Of a DNA stretch of 64,000 bases, positions 9,101 through 16,521 are shown in pieces. Under the pieces are notes generated by a model that saw only the letters and a program-made list of their open reading frames with translations, had not been told where the DNA came from and made no database searches. Each line of letters begins with the position of its first letter. Within the stretch, counting starts at the first letter, position 1. The position numbers were made by a program, and so were the translations under genes. Source of the stretch: Clostridia bacterium (GTDB lineage: Bacteria > Bacillota > Clostridia > Christensenellales > Aristaeellaceae); contig JAGBFR010000039.1 in NCBI GenBank assembly GCA_017936375.1, positions 1 through 64,000 of the forward strand. Reading direction: 5' to 3'.

Positions 9101-9787
9101 GGAGAACGTGGTGTGGCGGCAGTGATCGGACCAGTATGTATCGACCACGCGAACCTCGGTGATCGTGGGGTCGCGATGCTCATCATCGCGGAAATACCCC
9201 TGCAGGAACCTGAGATCATCAAGGTCCATGGCAAGGCCCAGCTTGTCAAGGAGCGCGGAGAGGCCCTTGTCGTCAAGCGCGGTGAAGCCGGTGATGGTCT
9301 CTACGCTCGTGGGCACGGCATACTGTACCTTCAGGGTATCGACAGCCTCGAGGCTCGCCTCGCGGCACTCGACGGGGTTGATCACATAGCGCTTGATCTT
9401 TTCGATATCGCCGGCGGCAAGGTCTCCCGAGAGGAGATAGACCTTCGCGGTGCGGACGGTCGGGCGCTCGCCCTGCGTCATCAGCTGGATGCACTGGCTG
9501 GCGGAGTCTGCGCGCTGGTCAAACTGGCCCGGCAGCGGCTCGACGGCAAAGACGATATAATCGCCCTGCGGGAGCGCTGCGCTGGCGTCGTCCACCTGCG
9601 GCTCGGAAAACACCGTCTTCACCGCGCGGCTGAACACAGCCTCGTCGGCGAGCTCCACGTCATAGCGGTTCAGAAGGCGAACGCCCGTCAGGCCGCTGAC
9701 GCCCAGAACGGAGCGCAGCTCGCTGCGGATGGACGCCGCTTCCTGACGAAGGCCCTCTTTTTTCTCGACGTATACACGATAGACCAT
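6107..9787 (-). CDS. purL: phosphoribosylformylglycinamidine synthase, single-chain (PurL with amidotransferase domain)
   Basis: A 1226-residue enzyme that converts FGAR to FGAM with glutamine and ATP. It is the large single-polypeptide PurL, fusing the synthase and glutaminase parts that many Firmicutes encode as PurS, PurL and PurQ. The N-terminal PurS-like part is followed by the synthase core with DTYWSDHCRHTTF, FKNETHNHPTEIEPFGGAAT and LLGGRTGRDGIGGA. The class I glutamine amidotransferase lies at the C terminus with PVFPGTNCEYD, the nucleophile Cys in GLMLGICNGFQAL, and the HGEGRF segment. The start overlaps the purD stop by one base (TAATG), so the two are translationally coupled. Confidence 0.95.
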   Translation of the reverse strand: MVYRVYVEKKEGLRQEAASIRSELRSVLGVSGLTGVRLLNRYDVELADEAVFSRAVKTVFSEPQVDDASAALPQGDYIVFAVEPLPGQFDQRADSASQCIQLMTQGERPTVRTAKVYLLSGDLAAGDIEKIKRYVINPVECREASLEAVDTLKVQYAVPTSVETITGFTALDDKGLSALLDKLGLAMDLDDLRFLQGYFRDDEHRDPTITEVRVVDTYWSDHCRHTTFSTHLDHIEIEDEAVRAAYERYLASRVEVYGEEKAARRPQTLMDIATIGTKTLKKRGLLPELDESEEINACSIHVNANVDGEDQDWLLMFKNETHNHPTEIEPFGGAATCIGGCIRDPLSGRAYVHQAMRVTGGADPRVPFEKTLAGKLPQRKLAQTAAAGYSSYGNQIGLATGHVAELYHDGYIAKRMECGAVVAAAPAYNVRRERPAPGDVIVLLGGRTGRDGIGGATGSSKSHNMKSLTTMASEVQKGNAPEERKIQRLFRDANVTRLIKRCNDFGAGGVSVAIGELAAGLRIDLDAVRKKYEGLDGTELAISESQERMAVVVASEDADAFIAAAERENLEAYRVAVVTEEERMVMTWKGNTIANLSRAFLDTNGAVKHADVSVARSGAEISCAEGRTLREIAGDLKFASRRGLVERFDSTIGAGSVLMPFGGKTQRSPAQAMAATFPVLPDQQTEQASVMSWGCDPDWLSSDPFTGAQASIITSVAKIVAAGADYKAAYLTLQEFFEKLRNEPKRWGKPFMALLGALDAQLGLSAAAIGGKDSMSGSFLDRDVPPTVISFAIAPLKAGEVISTEFKQAGHPVYIFGSDSLTDYAAHCEAWEAFHALCQSGKVASAWAIEAGGIAEGVMKMSFGNEIGFAGSEAAAMRVMPGMIIAELTEETAEGTLIGYTTEAAQISLNGDIASIAELSDIYENVLESVYPNRTPDVQGETPVIEAHAEHRVAPRVGTAKPKVLIPVFPGTNCEYDSARAAIKGGLDAEILVINNQSAQGVAESAARFARAAKDSQIIFIPGGFSGGDEPDGSGKFITAFFRNPEVTDATMELLKNRDGLMLGICNGFQALIKLGLVPFGEIIDTDETCPTLSYNVIGRHQSKIVRTRIASNRSPWLTKMNVGDVVNVPISHGEGRFLCSDELLRKLAANGQIATQYVDLDSRPTMDVQYNPNGSVWAIEGITSPDGRVFGKMGHAERIGSQLYVNVPGCYDLHLFESAKAYYSL

Positions 9788-11067
9788 TACTTTTCCTCCA
9801 GAACGGCAAGCGCGCGCCTGCCGATATCATGGCGCATGTACTTGCCGTCAAAATCGATGGTGTCCGCCGCGGCATATGCATCGGCAAGCGCCTGCGCGAG
9901 CGTCGGCGCCGTGGCCGTGACGCCCAGCACGCGGCCGCCGCTGGTGACGAGCGTGCCGCCGTCCAGCTTATCGCCGGCATGATAGCAGGTGACGTTGTCG
10001 GGATACGCCGCCGGGAAGGTCATCGCCTTGCCCTTGGCATAGCTGCCCGGATAGCCGCCGGAGGCGAGGATCACGCAGGCGGCGGAATCCGCAGACCACC
10101 TGACCTCGACGTCGGCAAGCGTCTCATTCTCGACGGCCTGCATGATTTCAAGCAGGTCGGTCTCAAGCAGCGGCAGCACAACCTGCGTCTCCGGATCGCC
10201 GAAGCGGCAGTTGTACTCGATGACCTTCGGCCCATTGGGCGTGATCATCAGGCCAAAGTACAGGCAGCCCTTGAAGGGACAGCCCTCCTGGCGCATGGCG
10301 GCGAGCGTCGGCAGGAAGATCTCGTCCATGCAGCGCTTCGCCACGTCGGCGGTATAGTACGGGTTGGGCGCGATGGTGCCCATACCGCCGGTATTGAGGC
10401 CCGTGTCGCCGTCGCCCGCGCGCTTATGATCCATGGAGGAGACCATCGGCGCGATTGCCGTGCCGTCGGTGAAGGCCAGCACGCTGACCTCCGGGCCGGT
10501 GAGGAATTCCTCGATGACGACCTCGTTGCCGGAATCGCCGAACGCCTTGTCCTCCATGATGGATTTGATTGCCGCCGCAGCCTCGTCATAATTGGTGGGG
10601 ATCAGCACGCCCTTGCCGAGCGCGAGGCCGTCCGCCTTGATGACGATCGGGAACTCGCTGTCCTTGAGGTATTGGAGCGCCTTGCCTGCGTCGCAGAAAA
10701 CCTCATACTTCGCGGTGGGGATGCCGTATTTCTTCATCAGGTTCTTGGAAAAAACCTTGCTCGCCTCGATGCGGGCGGCTTTGGCGTCCGGGCCGAAGCA
10801 GGGGATGCCGGCCTCATGCAGGCGATCCACGCAGCCCAGCGCGAGCGGATCGTCCGGGGCGACCACGGCAAAATCAATCGCGTGCGCCTTGGCGAATTCC
10901 ACGATCTTTTCGATGTCCTTTGCGCCGATCTCCGGCACGCAGACGGCGTCCGCGGCGATGCCGCCATTGCCGGGCAGGGCATAGATGGTTTCAACCTGCG
11001 GGTTTTCTTTCAGCTTTTTGATGATGGCGTGTTCGCGTCCGCCGCCGCCAACGACCAGAAGATTCAT
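9787..11067 (-). CDS. purD: phosphoribosylamine--glycine ligase
   Basis: A 426-residue ATP-grasp enzyme that joins phosphoribosylamine and glycine to make GAR. The start MNLLVVGGGGREHAI is the family's conserved N terminus, and the ATG at 11067 follows GGAGG by five bases; an upstream ATG at 11085 would add six unconserved residues. ATP-grasp features include FPIVIKADGLALGKGV, VVIEEFLTGPEVSVLAF and GPKVIEYNCRFGDPETQ. Length is normal. It lies 28 bases after purH and overlaps purL by one base. Confidence 0.96.
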   Translation of the reverse strand: MNLLVVGGGGREHAIIKKLKENPQVETIYALPGNGGIAADAVCVPEIGAKDIEKIVEFAKAHAIDFAVVAPDDPLALGCVDRLHEAGIPCFGPDAKAARIEASKVFSKNLMKKYGIPTAKYEVFCDAGKALQYLKDSEFPIVIKADGLALGKGVLIPTNYDEAAAAIKSIMEDKAFGDSGNEVVIEEFLTGPEVSVLAFTDGTAIAPMVSSMDHKRAGDGDTGLNTGGMGTIAPNPYYTADVAKRCMDEIFLPTLAAMRQEGCPFKGCLYFGLMITPNGPKVIEYNCRFGDPETQVVLPLLETDLLEIMQAVENETLADVEVRWSADSAACVILASGGYPGSYAKGKAMTFPAAYPDNVTCYHAGDKLDGGTLVTSGGRVLGVTATAPTLAQALADAYAAADTIDFDGKYMRHDIGRRALAVLEEK

Positions 11068-11095
11068 AAATGCCTCCAGATGCATGAAGATGGGT

Positions 11096-12280
11096 TTAGT
11101 GGTGGAACAGGCGCATGCCGGTGAAGGCCATCACCATGCCGTTCTTGTCGCACTCGTCGATCACCGCGTCGTCGCGGATGGAGCCGCCCGGCTCGGCGAT
11201 GTACTTGACGCCGGACTTGGCGGCGCGCTTAATGTTGTCGGAGAAGGGGAAGAACGCGTCGGAGCCCAGCGCGACATTCTTCTGCGCGGCAAGGAAGGCG
11301 TCCTTGTCCGCCTGGGTCAGGCGCTCCGGCTGAACGGTGAAGTAGTTCTGCCAGATGCCCTCGGCGCAGACGTCCTCTTCGTTGCCGTTGATATAGCTGT
11401 CGATCACGTTGTCGCGGTCGGCGCGGCCCATGCCGGGCTTGAAGGGCAGGGCGAGGGTCTTGGGATGCTGGCGCAGGAACCAGGTGTCGGCCTTGGTGCC
11501 GGCGAGGCGGGTGCAGTGAATGCGGGACTGCTGGCCGGCGCCCACGCCGATCGCCTGACCGTCATAAGCGTAGCACACGGAGTTGGACTGGGTATACTTG
11601 AGGGTGATGAGGGCGACGATCAGGTCGATCTTCGCATCCTCGGGCAGGTCCTTATTCTCGGTGACGATGTTGGCAAAGAGATGCTCGCCGATCTTGAAAT
11701 TGTTACGGCCCTGCTCGAAGGTGATGCCGAAGACCTGCTTGGTCTCCTGCTCGGCCGGAATGTAATCGGGATCGATCGCAACGACGTTGTAACCGCCCTT
11801 GCGCTTCTTCTTGAGGATTTCCAGCGCCTCCGGCTCGTAGCCCGGGGCGATCACGCCGTCGGACACCTCGCGGGAAATGAGCCTGGCGGTGGTCACGTCG
11901 CAGACGTCGGAGAGCGCGACCCAGTCGCCGAAGGAGCACATGCGGTCCGTGCCGCGCGCGCGGGCATAGGCGCAGGCCAGCGGGCTCTCGTCAAGGCCCT
12001 CGATATCGTCGCAGAAGCAGGCCTTCTTCAGGTTCTCCGGCAGCACCTTGCCCACGGCCGCGGAGGTCGGGGAAACATGCTTGAAGGAGGTCACCGCGCA
12101 CATGCCGGTCGCTTCCTTGAGCTCCTTGACGAGCTGCCAGGAGTTGAGCGCATCGAGGAAGTTGATATAGCCCGGACGGCCGTTGAGGATGGTGATGGGC
12201 AGCTCGCTGCCATCGTGCATATAAATCTTGGACGGCTTCTGGTTCGGATTGCAGCCGTACTTCAGTTCAAACTCTTTCAT
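11096..12280 (-). CDS. purH: AICAR transformylase, stand-alone (PurH C-domain-like)
   Basis: A 394-residue phosphoribosylaminoimidazolecarboxamide formyltransferase. It formylates AICAR with 10-formyl-THF. Compared with the usual PurH of about 510-520 residues, the N-terminal MGS-like IMP cyclohydrolase domain is missing. The protein begins directly with MKEFELKYGCNPNQKPSKIY, equivalent to the LRYGENPHQ start of the transformylase domain. SFKHVSPTSAAVG supplies the catalytic Lys-His pair, and GVGAGQQSRIHCTRLAG and GSDAFFPFSDNI are further conserved blocks. The missing cyclohydrolase is supplied by the adjacent purO-like gene 23 bases upstream in the operon. The ATG follows AAGGAGCA. Confidence 0.92.
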   Translation of the reverse strand: MKEFELKYGCNPNQKPSKIYMHDGSELPITILNGRPGYINFLDALNSWQLVKELKEATGMCAVTSFKHVSPTSAAVGKVLPENLKKACFCDDIEGLDESPLACAYARARGTDRMCSFGDWVALSDVCDVTTARLISREVSDGVIAPGYEPEALEILKKKRKGGYNVVAIDPDYIPAEQETKQVFGITFEQGRNNFKIGEHLFANIVTENKDLPEDAKIDLIVALITLKYTQSNSVCYAYDGQAIGVGAGQQSRIHCTRLAGTKADTWFLRQHPKTLALPFKPGMGRADRDNVIDSYINGNEEDVCAEGIWQNYFTVQPERLTQADKDAFLAAQKNVALGSDAFFPFSDNIKRAAKSGVKYIAEPGGSIRDDAVIDECDKNGMVMAFTGMRLFHH

Positions 12281-12303
12281 ATGCTTGCTCCTTGTCTGTT
12301 GAT

Positions 12304-13017
12304 TTAAGCGTTCTTATTGATGAGGCGGGTATCGGCAGCGCCGGTTTCAAGGTCGGTATAGCGGACATAGAGGGAGATCTTGTTCTCGCTATCGAGCGCA
12401 TTCCAGATTTCCTCGGTGAACGCATCGATATCATCCTTGATCGCTACGCGCTCCGGCTCGCCCTGGAAGGTCGGGATGACCGGATTGCCGTCGCAGACGT
12501 AGGTGTGCAGGAAATGGCCCAGGCCCGCGATGGCCGGATACTCCCAGAAGAAGCGGGCGCAGGCGGAGCCTTCCGGATCGGCGGCCTTGAGGATGGACAT
12601 CTTGTAGCTGCCGTCCTTGGCCTGAATGCCGGAGATTCGGGGCGTCCAGTTGGGGCCGTCGTCCTCAAACTGACGGGTGCGGAGCGCCGCCTCCCAGCTC
12701 TCGCCGCGGGCGAGGTATTCCCAAATGGTGTCAGTCTGGTCGCCGTTGGTGACGATCAGGCCGCAGCCGGCCTCGCGGACCGGATGATAGATGATCAGAT
12801 GCGGATCGACCATCTTGGAGGGATCGTGCGCCTCGGTGCGGATGCCGTCCTTCTCGAGGGTGAAGATGCGGTTGCGGCTGTTCACACTGCGGCCCATGAT
12901 GAAATAGGCGACGGCGGCCTTTTTGCCGTCGGGGGTGACGCCGATGACGATGCCGCGGCCCGGATAGCGGTTGCCCTCAAGGCGCTCCGCCATGGTCTTG
13001 ATCTCGTAAACGTTCAT
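12304..13017 (-). CDS. purO: IMP cyclohydrolase, PurO family
   Basis: A 237-residue protein resembling the archaeal-type IMP cyclohydrolase PurO, which closes FAICAR to IMP. Recognisable family features are the start with RYPGRGIVIGVTPDGKKAAVAYFIMGRS, then SRNRIF, and a later TNGDQTDTIWEYL block. The context strongly supports the function: it is fused in operon order with an AICAR transformylase that lacks its own cyclohydrolase domain. Together the two genes replace bifunctional PurH. The start follows AAGGAGC. No bacterial-type MGS cyclohydrolase domain is present in this window. Confidence 0.86.
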   Translation of the reverse strand: MNVYEIKTMAERLEGNRYPGRGIVIGVTPDGKKAAVAYFIMGRSVNSRNRIFTLEKDGIRTEAHDPSKMVDPHLIIYHPVREAGCGLIVTNGDQTDTIWEYLARGESWEAALRTRQFEDDGPNWTPRISGIQAKDGSYKMSILKAADPEGSACARFFWEYPAIAGLGHFLHTYVCDGNPVIPTFQGEPERVAIKDDIDAFTEEIWNALDSENKISLYVRYTDLETGAADTRLINKNA

Positions 13018-13055
13018 AGGGGACTGCTCCTTATCTTTGGTCGGTCTGAAAGGGT

Positions 13056-13649
13056 TCAGGATCTTGCGTCGGCAATTTCGCGGGATACCAGTTCAACTGC
13101 CTGCGGAAGCAGCTGCCATTCGGCCTGCTCCATCACGCGGCGCTGGAGGATCTCCGGCGTGTCGCCCGCCTTGACCTCAACGGCCTTCTGCAGGATGATT
13201 TCGCCGCCGTCGGCGATCTCGTTGACAAAGTGGACGGTTGCGCCCGTCAGCTTCACGCCGCGCGCAAGCGCCGCCTCATGCACGCGCAGGCCGTAGAAGC
13301 CTTCGCCGCAGAAGGAGGGGATGAGGGAGGGGTGAATGTTGATGATGCGGCGGGGATAGCGCTTTGTAAAGTCCTCGCTGAGGATGGTGAGGAAGCCGGC
13401 AAGCACGATCAGATCAATCTGATGCGCTTCAAGCGCGGCGATGAGCTCACGCTCGAATTCCTCCTGCGTCTTTCCCTTTCTGGCGATGACCACGGAAGGG
13501 ATGGCGGCCCTGCGCGCGCGCTCCAGGGCGTACACGCCCGGACGGGAGGCGGCCACCAGCGCGATTTCGCCGGAGGGGATTCCGGCGTCGATCAGCGCCT
13601 GCAGGTTTGTGCCGCCGCCGGAAACGAGAACGGCGATTCTGGTTTTCAT
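13056..13649 (-). CDS. purN: phosphoribosylglycinamide formyltransferase (10-formyl-THF dependent)
   Basis: A 197-residue PurN that formylates GAR. The N terminus [18 protein letters not shown] carries the phosphate-binding loop, and the formyl-THF site is marked by [10 protein letters not shown], then [10 protein letters not shown]. The HPS histidine and downstream aspartate region ([17 protein letters not shown]) complete the active site. Length is normal. It overlaps the end of purM by four bases (ATGA), implying coupled translation. Confidence 0.95.
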   Translation of the reverse strand: MKTRIAVLVSGGGTNLQALIDAGIPSGEIALVAASRPGVYALERARRAAIPSVVIARKGKTQEEFERELIAALEAHQIDLIVLAGFLTILSEDFTKRYPRRIINIHPSLIPSFCGEGFYGLRVHEAALARGVKLTGATVHFVNEIADGGEIILQKAVEVKAGDTPEILQRRVMEQAEWQLLPQAVELVSREIADARS

Positions 13650-14698
13650 TCGAGAACCACCTTTTCTTCGCCGGCGATGATGTCGCCGATGACGTAGGCG
13701 TCAATGCCGTTGTCCTTGAGAATGGACAGCGCCAGCTCGGCCTCGGCGGCCGGCACCACGACGCTCATGCCCACGCCCATGTTGTAGGTGTTGAACATGT
13801 CGCGCTCCGGGATGCCGCCCCACTTCATGATCATATTGAAGATCGGCAGAACCTTGACGGCGCTCTTGTCGATGCGGGCGCACAGGCCATCCGGGATGGA
13901 GCGCGGAATATTCTCGTAGAAGCCGCCGCCGGTGATGTGGGAGATGCCCTTGACGTCGACCTTTTCCAGCAGCGCCAGAACCGGCTTGACGTAGATCTTG
14001 GTCGGGGTGAGCAGGGTCTCGGCGATGGTCTTGCCGCCCAGCTCCTCGCGCGGGACATAGAGCTCCGGGTTGTTGTTGTCGATGTCAAACACTTTGCGGC
14101 AGAGGGAGAAGCCGTTGGAATGGATGCCGGTGGAGGGCAGCGCGATGACCACGTCGCCCGCCCGCATGCGGGTGTTATCGAGGATCTTCTTCTTGTCGAC
14201 GATGCCCACGGCGAAACCGGCGAGGTCGTAATCCTCGACCGGCATCATGCCGGGATGCTCGGCGGTCTCGCCGCCGATGAGCGCGGCGCCGGACTGCACG
14301 CAGCCCTCGGCCACGCCGGAGACAATCGCGGCGATCTTCTCCGGCACATTCTTGCCGCAGGCGATGTAGTCAAGGAAGAACAGGGGCTTGGCGCCCACGC
14401 AGATGATGTCGTTGACGCACATGGCGACGGCGTCGATGCCGATGGTGTCGTGCTTATCCATGAGGATGGCGAGCTTGACCTTGGTGCCGCAGCCGTCGGT
14501 GCCGGAGACGAGCACCGGCTCTTCCATGCCCGCGACAGGCAGACCGTAGCAGCCGCCGAAGCCGCCGACGTCGTCCAGGCAGCCCTCGTTGCGGGTGCGG
14601 GCGACGTGCTTCTTCATCAGTTCGACAGCGCGGTAGCCCGCGACGATATCCACGCCGGCCGCGGCGTAGGAAGCAGAACTCGAATTCTCGTGTGCCAT
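13646..14698 (-). CDS. purM: phosphoribosylformylglycinamidine cyclo-ligase (AIR synthetase)
   Basis: A 350-residue PurM that converts FGAM to AIR with ATP. Conserved features are [20 protein letters not shown] at the start, [15 protein letters not shown], the [25 protein letters not shown] segment, and [16 protein letters not shown]. It overlaps purN downstream. Upstream, where purF would normally stand between purC and purM in operons of this type, there is only a 233-base gap with a short degraded coding remnant. Confidence 0.95.
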   Translation of the reverse strand: MAHENSSSASYAAAGVDIVAGYRAVELMKKHVARTRNEGCLDDVGGFGGCYGLPVAGMEEPVLVSGTDGCGTKVKLAILMDKHDTIGIDAVAMCVNDIICVGAKPLFFLDYIACGKNVPEKIAAIVSGVAEGCVQSGAALIGGETAEHPGMMPVEDYDLAGFAVGIVDKKKILDNTRMRAGDVVIALPSTGIHSNGFSLCRKVFDIDNNNPELYVPREELGGKTIAETLLTPTKIYVKPVLALLEKVDVKGISHITGGGFYENIPRSIPDGLCARIDKSAVKVLPIFNMIMKWGGIPERDMFNTYNMGVGMSVVVPAAEAELALSILKDNGIDAYVIGDIIAGEEKVVLE

Positions 14699-14716
14699 AT
14701 TGATTTACCTCTCTTT

Positions 14717-14824
14717 TCAGCCTATTGCGTTTTGGCAGTTGGTGAAGATCTTACAGGGCTCAAGGCTGAATGCCTTGAAGATGCCCTCGACCGATGGATA
14801 CTCAAGCGATGGGAAGTGCGGCTT
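14717..14824 (-). pseudogene. probable 3' remnant of purF (amidophosphoribosyltransferase)
   Basis: On the minus strand a 35-codon stretch without a start codon reads KPHFPSLEYPSVEGIFKA followed by FSLEPCKIFTNCQNAIG and a stop. The SL-Y-SVEG-hydrophobic-A pattern followed by two cysteines resembles the C-terminal end of PurF proteins (DSLxYLSVEG...C..CF). Immediately upstream there is an in-frame stop, and no other PurF sequence is visible back to purC. Its place between purC and purM is a normal purF slot. The reading is by eye and the fragment is short, so this is a hypothesis; a working purF would have to lie elsewhere. Confidence 0.45.
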
Positions 14825-14888
14825 TCACAGCTGGATGCGGGGGAATCATGATAAAACCAGATGAGCCGCCTATTGGTGAAGAAGACCA

Positions 14889-14922
14889 CGAACCGGGGCA
14901 GATACAGACCTGTCCCGGTTCG
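14889..14922 (-). other. intercistronic stem-loop after purC
   Basis: A 12-bp stem (CGAACCGGGACA / TGCCCCGGTTCG with one wobble) with a ten-base loop lies ten bases past the purC stop. Only TGGTCTTCTTC follows, so it is a weak terminator at best. It may act as an attenuating or mRNA-stabilising hairpin inside the pur operon. Confidence 0.6.
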
Positions 14923-14931
14923 TATGATGTT

Positions 14932-15621
14932 TTATGCGAAGAACAGCCTGGAGAGGGTCATCGGGTCGATGTACTCGCCGTCCTTGTACACACGCATGTT
15001 GCCGGAGGCGATCTCGTCGATGAGCAGCACGTTGCCCTCTGCGTCGTAGCCGTACTCAAACTTGATGTCGTAGAGGACCAGACCCTTTTCCTTGAGATCG
15101 TCCGCAATGATCTGCGTGATCTTCTGGGTCATTTCCTTCATGTCGTCATACTGCTTCTCGGTCATGACGCCAAGGCAGACCAGACCGTCCCTGGTGACGA
15201 GCGGATCGCCCAGCGCATCGTTCTTGAAGGTCATCTCGACATAGCCGGGCAGATCGGCGCCCTCCTCGATGTAGTCGCGATAGCGGCGCAGGAAGGAGCC
15301 GACGGCCTTGTGGCGGCAGATGACCTCGAGGCCCTTGCCGAAGGGCTTGCAGGCCTTGACCTCCATGGTCGTGTGATCGAGGTCGGCATTCACATAGTGC
15401 GTGGCGATGCCGGCGGCGTTGATCTTCTCGAAATAATAGATGGACATGCGCAGATTGACGTCGCCCACGCCCTCGATGGTCAGACCGACGGAATTCTCGC
15501 CCGGATCAAAGACGCCGTCCTTGCCGGTGCAGTCGTCCTTGAACTTGAGCAGGTAGTTGCCATTGTCAAGGGCATAAACGTTCTTCGTCTTGCCGGTGTA
15601 AACGAGCTTCAGATCATTCAT
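14932..15621 (-). CDS. purC: phosphoribosylaminoimidazole-succinocarboxamide synthase
   Basis: A 229-residue SAICAR synthetase that joins CAIR and aspartate with ATP. The N terminus [16 protein letters not shown] matches the family's GK-T-K-x-Y nucleotide loop, and the C-terminal part has [30 protein letters not shown] with the conserved D-E metal-binding pattern. The ATG at 15621 follows AAGGAGAG by seven bases; a longer frame from 15906 overlaps purE and is not credible. It lies 61 bases after purE. Confidence 0.95.
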   Translation of the reverse strand: MNDLKLVYTGKTKNVYALDNGNYLLKFKDDCTGKDGVFDPGENSVGLTIEGVGDVNLRMSIYYFEKINAAGIATHYVNADLDHTTMEVKACKPFGKGLEVICRHKAVGSFLRRYRDYIEEGADLPGYVEMTFKNDALGDPLVTRDGLVCLGVMTEKQYDDMKEMTQKITQIIADDLKEKGLVLYDIKFEYGYDAEGNVLLIDEIASGNMRVYKDGEYIDPMTLSRLFFA

Positions 15622-15682
15622 GGCTTTGCTCTCCTTTATATACTTGAAGGTTAAGCGCGCTGCACAGGCAGCAGGCAGGGGA

Positions 15683-16180
15683 TCAGCAGTTGTATTTGGC
15701 CTCCGCTTCGGCGTTGGCGGCAAGCACCTTTTTCGTGTCCGCGGCGCGCTTTGCAGCGAGCTTGCCGGCGAGCTCATCGTCGGCCACGGCGAGAATCTCA
15801 ATAGACAACAAAGCGGCATTGACGGCTCCATCCACTGCGACCGTAGCAACCGGGATACCGGAAGGCATCTGCACAGTAGAGAGCAGGGCATCAATGCCGT
15901 TGGCAAATGTGGTGGACTTCATCGGAATGCCGATCACCGGCAGCGTCGTATTGGCTGCCAGGCTGCCGGCGAGATGGGCCGCCATGCCGGCAGCCGCGAT
16001 GATCACGCCAAAGCCGTTTTCACGCGCAGAGGCAGAGAACGCATGCGCCTCCTCCGGCGTGCGGTGCGCGGAATAGACGTGAACCTCATGCGGCACGCCA
16101 AACTCCTGAAGGGTCTTGATAGCCTTCTCCACAACGGGCATGTCGCTGATGCTGCCCATGATGATGGCCACTTTTTTCAT
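15683..16180 (-). CDS. purE: N5-carboxyaminoimidazole ribonucleotide mutase
   Basis: A 165-residue PurE. It carries the mutase signature [12 protein letters not shown], the [12 protein letters not shown] motif with the catalytic histidine, and [11 protein letters not shown] followed by LPVIGIPM. Length fits the bacterial class that works with PurK, but no purK is present in the window. It is the first gene of the pur operon. The promoter and PurBox-like sites lie directly upstream. Confidence 0.95.
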   Translation of the reverse strand: MKKVAIIMGSISDMPVVEKAIKTLQEFGVPHEVHVYSAHRTPEEAHAFSASARENGFGVIIAAAGMAAHLAGSLAANTTLPVIGIPMKSTTFANGIDALLSTVQMPSGIPVATVAVDGAVNAALLSIEILAVADDELAGKLAAKRAADTKKVLAANAEAEAKYNC

Positions 16181-16237
16181 CGATCAATACCTCCGAATCA
16201 ATACGCATAAAGACCGTGGGAAAAAGAACTCAATGAT

Positions 16238-16266
16238 AGTATAATATCGGAAGCATAAAAACGCAA
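16238..16266 (-). promoter_or_regulatory. purE operon promoter
   Basis: On the minus strand, TTGCGT (16266-16261) and TATACT (16243-16238) are separated by 17 bases. The predicted start near 16231 gives a leader of about 50 bases to purE. No purine riboswitch is apparent in this short leader. Confidence 0.82.
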
Positions 16267-16274
16267 CCGGCAAA

Positions 16275-16318
16275 ATAGCCGAATATTATTATCTGGAAAC
16301 AAGTTTTTGTTCATAAAA
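16275..16318 (-). promoter_or_regulatory. possible PurR control site (two PurBox-like elements)
   Basis: Upstream of the -35 box, ATAGCCGAATATT (16275-16287, plus-strand reading) matches 11 of 13 positions of the Bacillus PurBox consensus AWWWCCGAACWWT. A second, inverted element (16306-16318; minus-strand TTTTATGAACAAA) matches 9 of 13. They face each other across 18 bases, at about -44 to -87 from the predicted start. This is close to the layout known for the B. subtilis pur operon. A further GAAC repeat lies at 16318-16330. Whether this organism has PurR is not known. Confidence 0.5.
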
Positions 16319-16398
16319 TGTTCAAACGGAGAGACGGGTGAAGAGGATTCATGAAGGCGGTGAATTCCGCTCCTTTTGCTGCGGGTCAAAAAGACGGA

Positions 16399-16427
16399 TG
16401 GACAACCGGCTGAAAATGGATTAAGAT
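16399..16427 (+). promoter_or_regulatory. candidate promoter of the MATE gene
   Basis: TGGACA (16399-16404) and TAAGAT (16422-16427) are spaced by 17 bases, divergent from the purE promoter. Each box differs from consensus at one or two positions. Confidence 0.5.
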
Positions 16428-16521
16428 AGGGATGATAAACTGCTCCGCAGGCGAAGAGGCAAATGAACGAAGCCCGGCGCTGCGGAAAGCAGAGAATCCG
16501 AATAAAAAGGAGATCATCTTC

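Noticed and set aside
6053..9982. A 1309-codon open frame on the plus strand
   Set aside because: It lies opposite purL and runs past its start; composition (rich in Arg, Ala, His, Asp) is the mirror of GC-rich coding on the other strand, and no ribosome binding site or family is seen.
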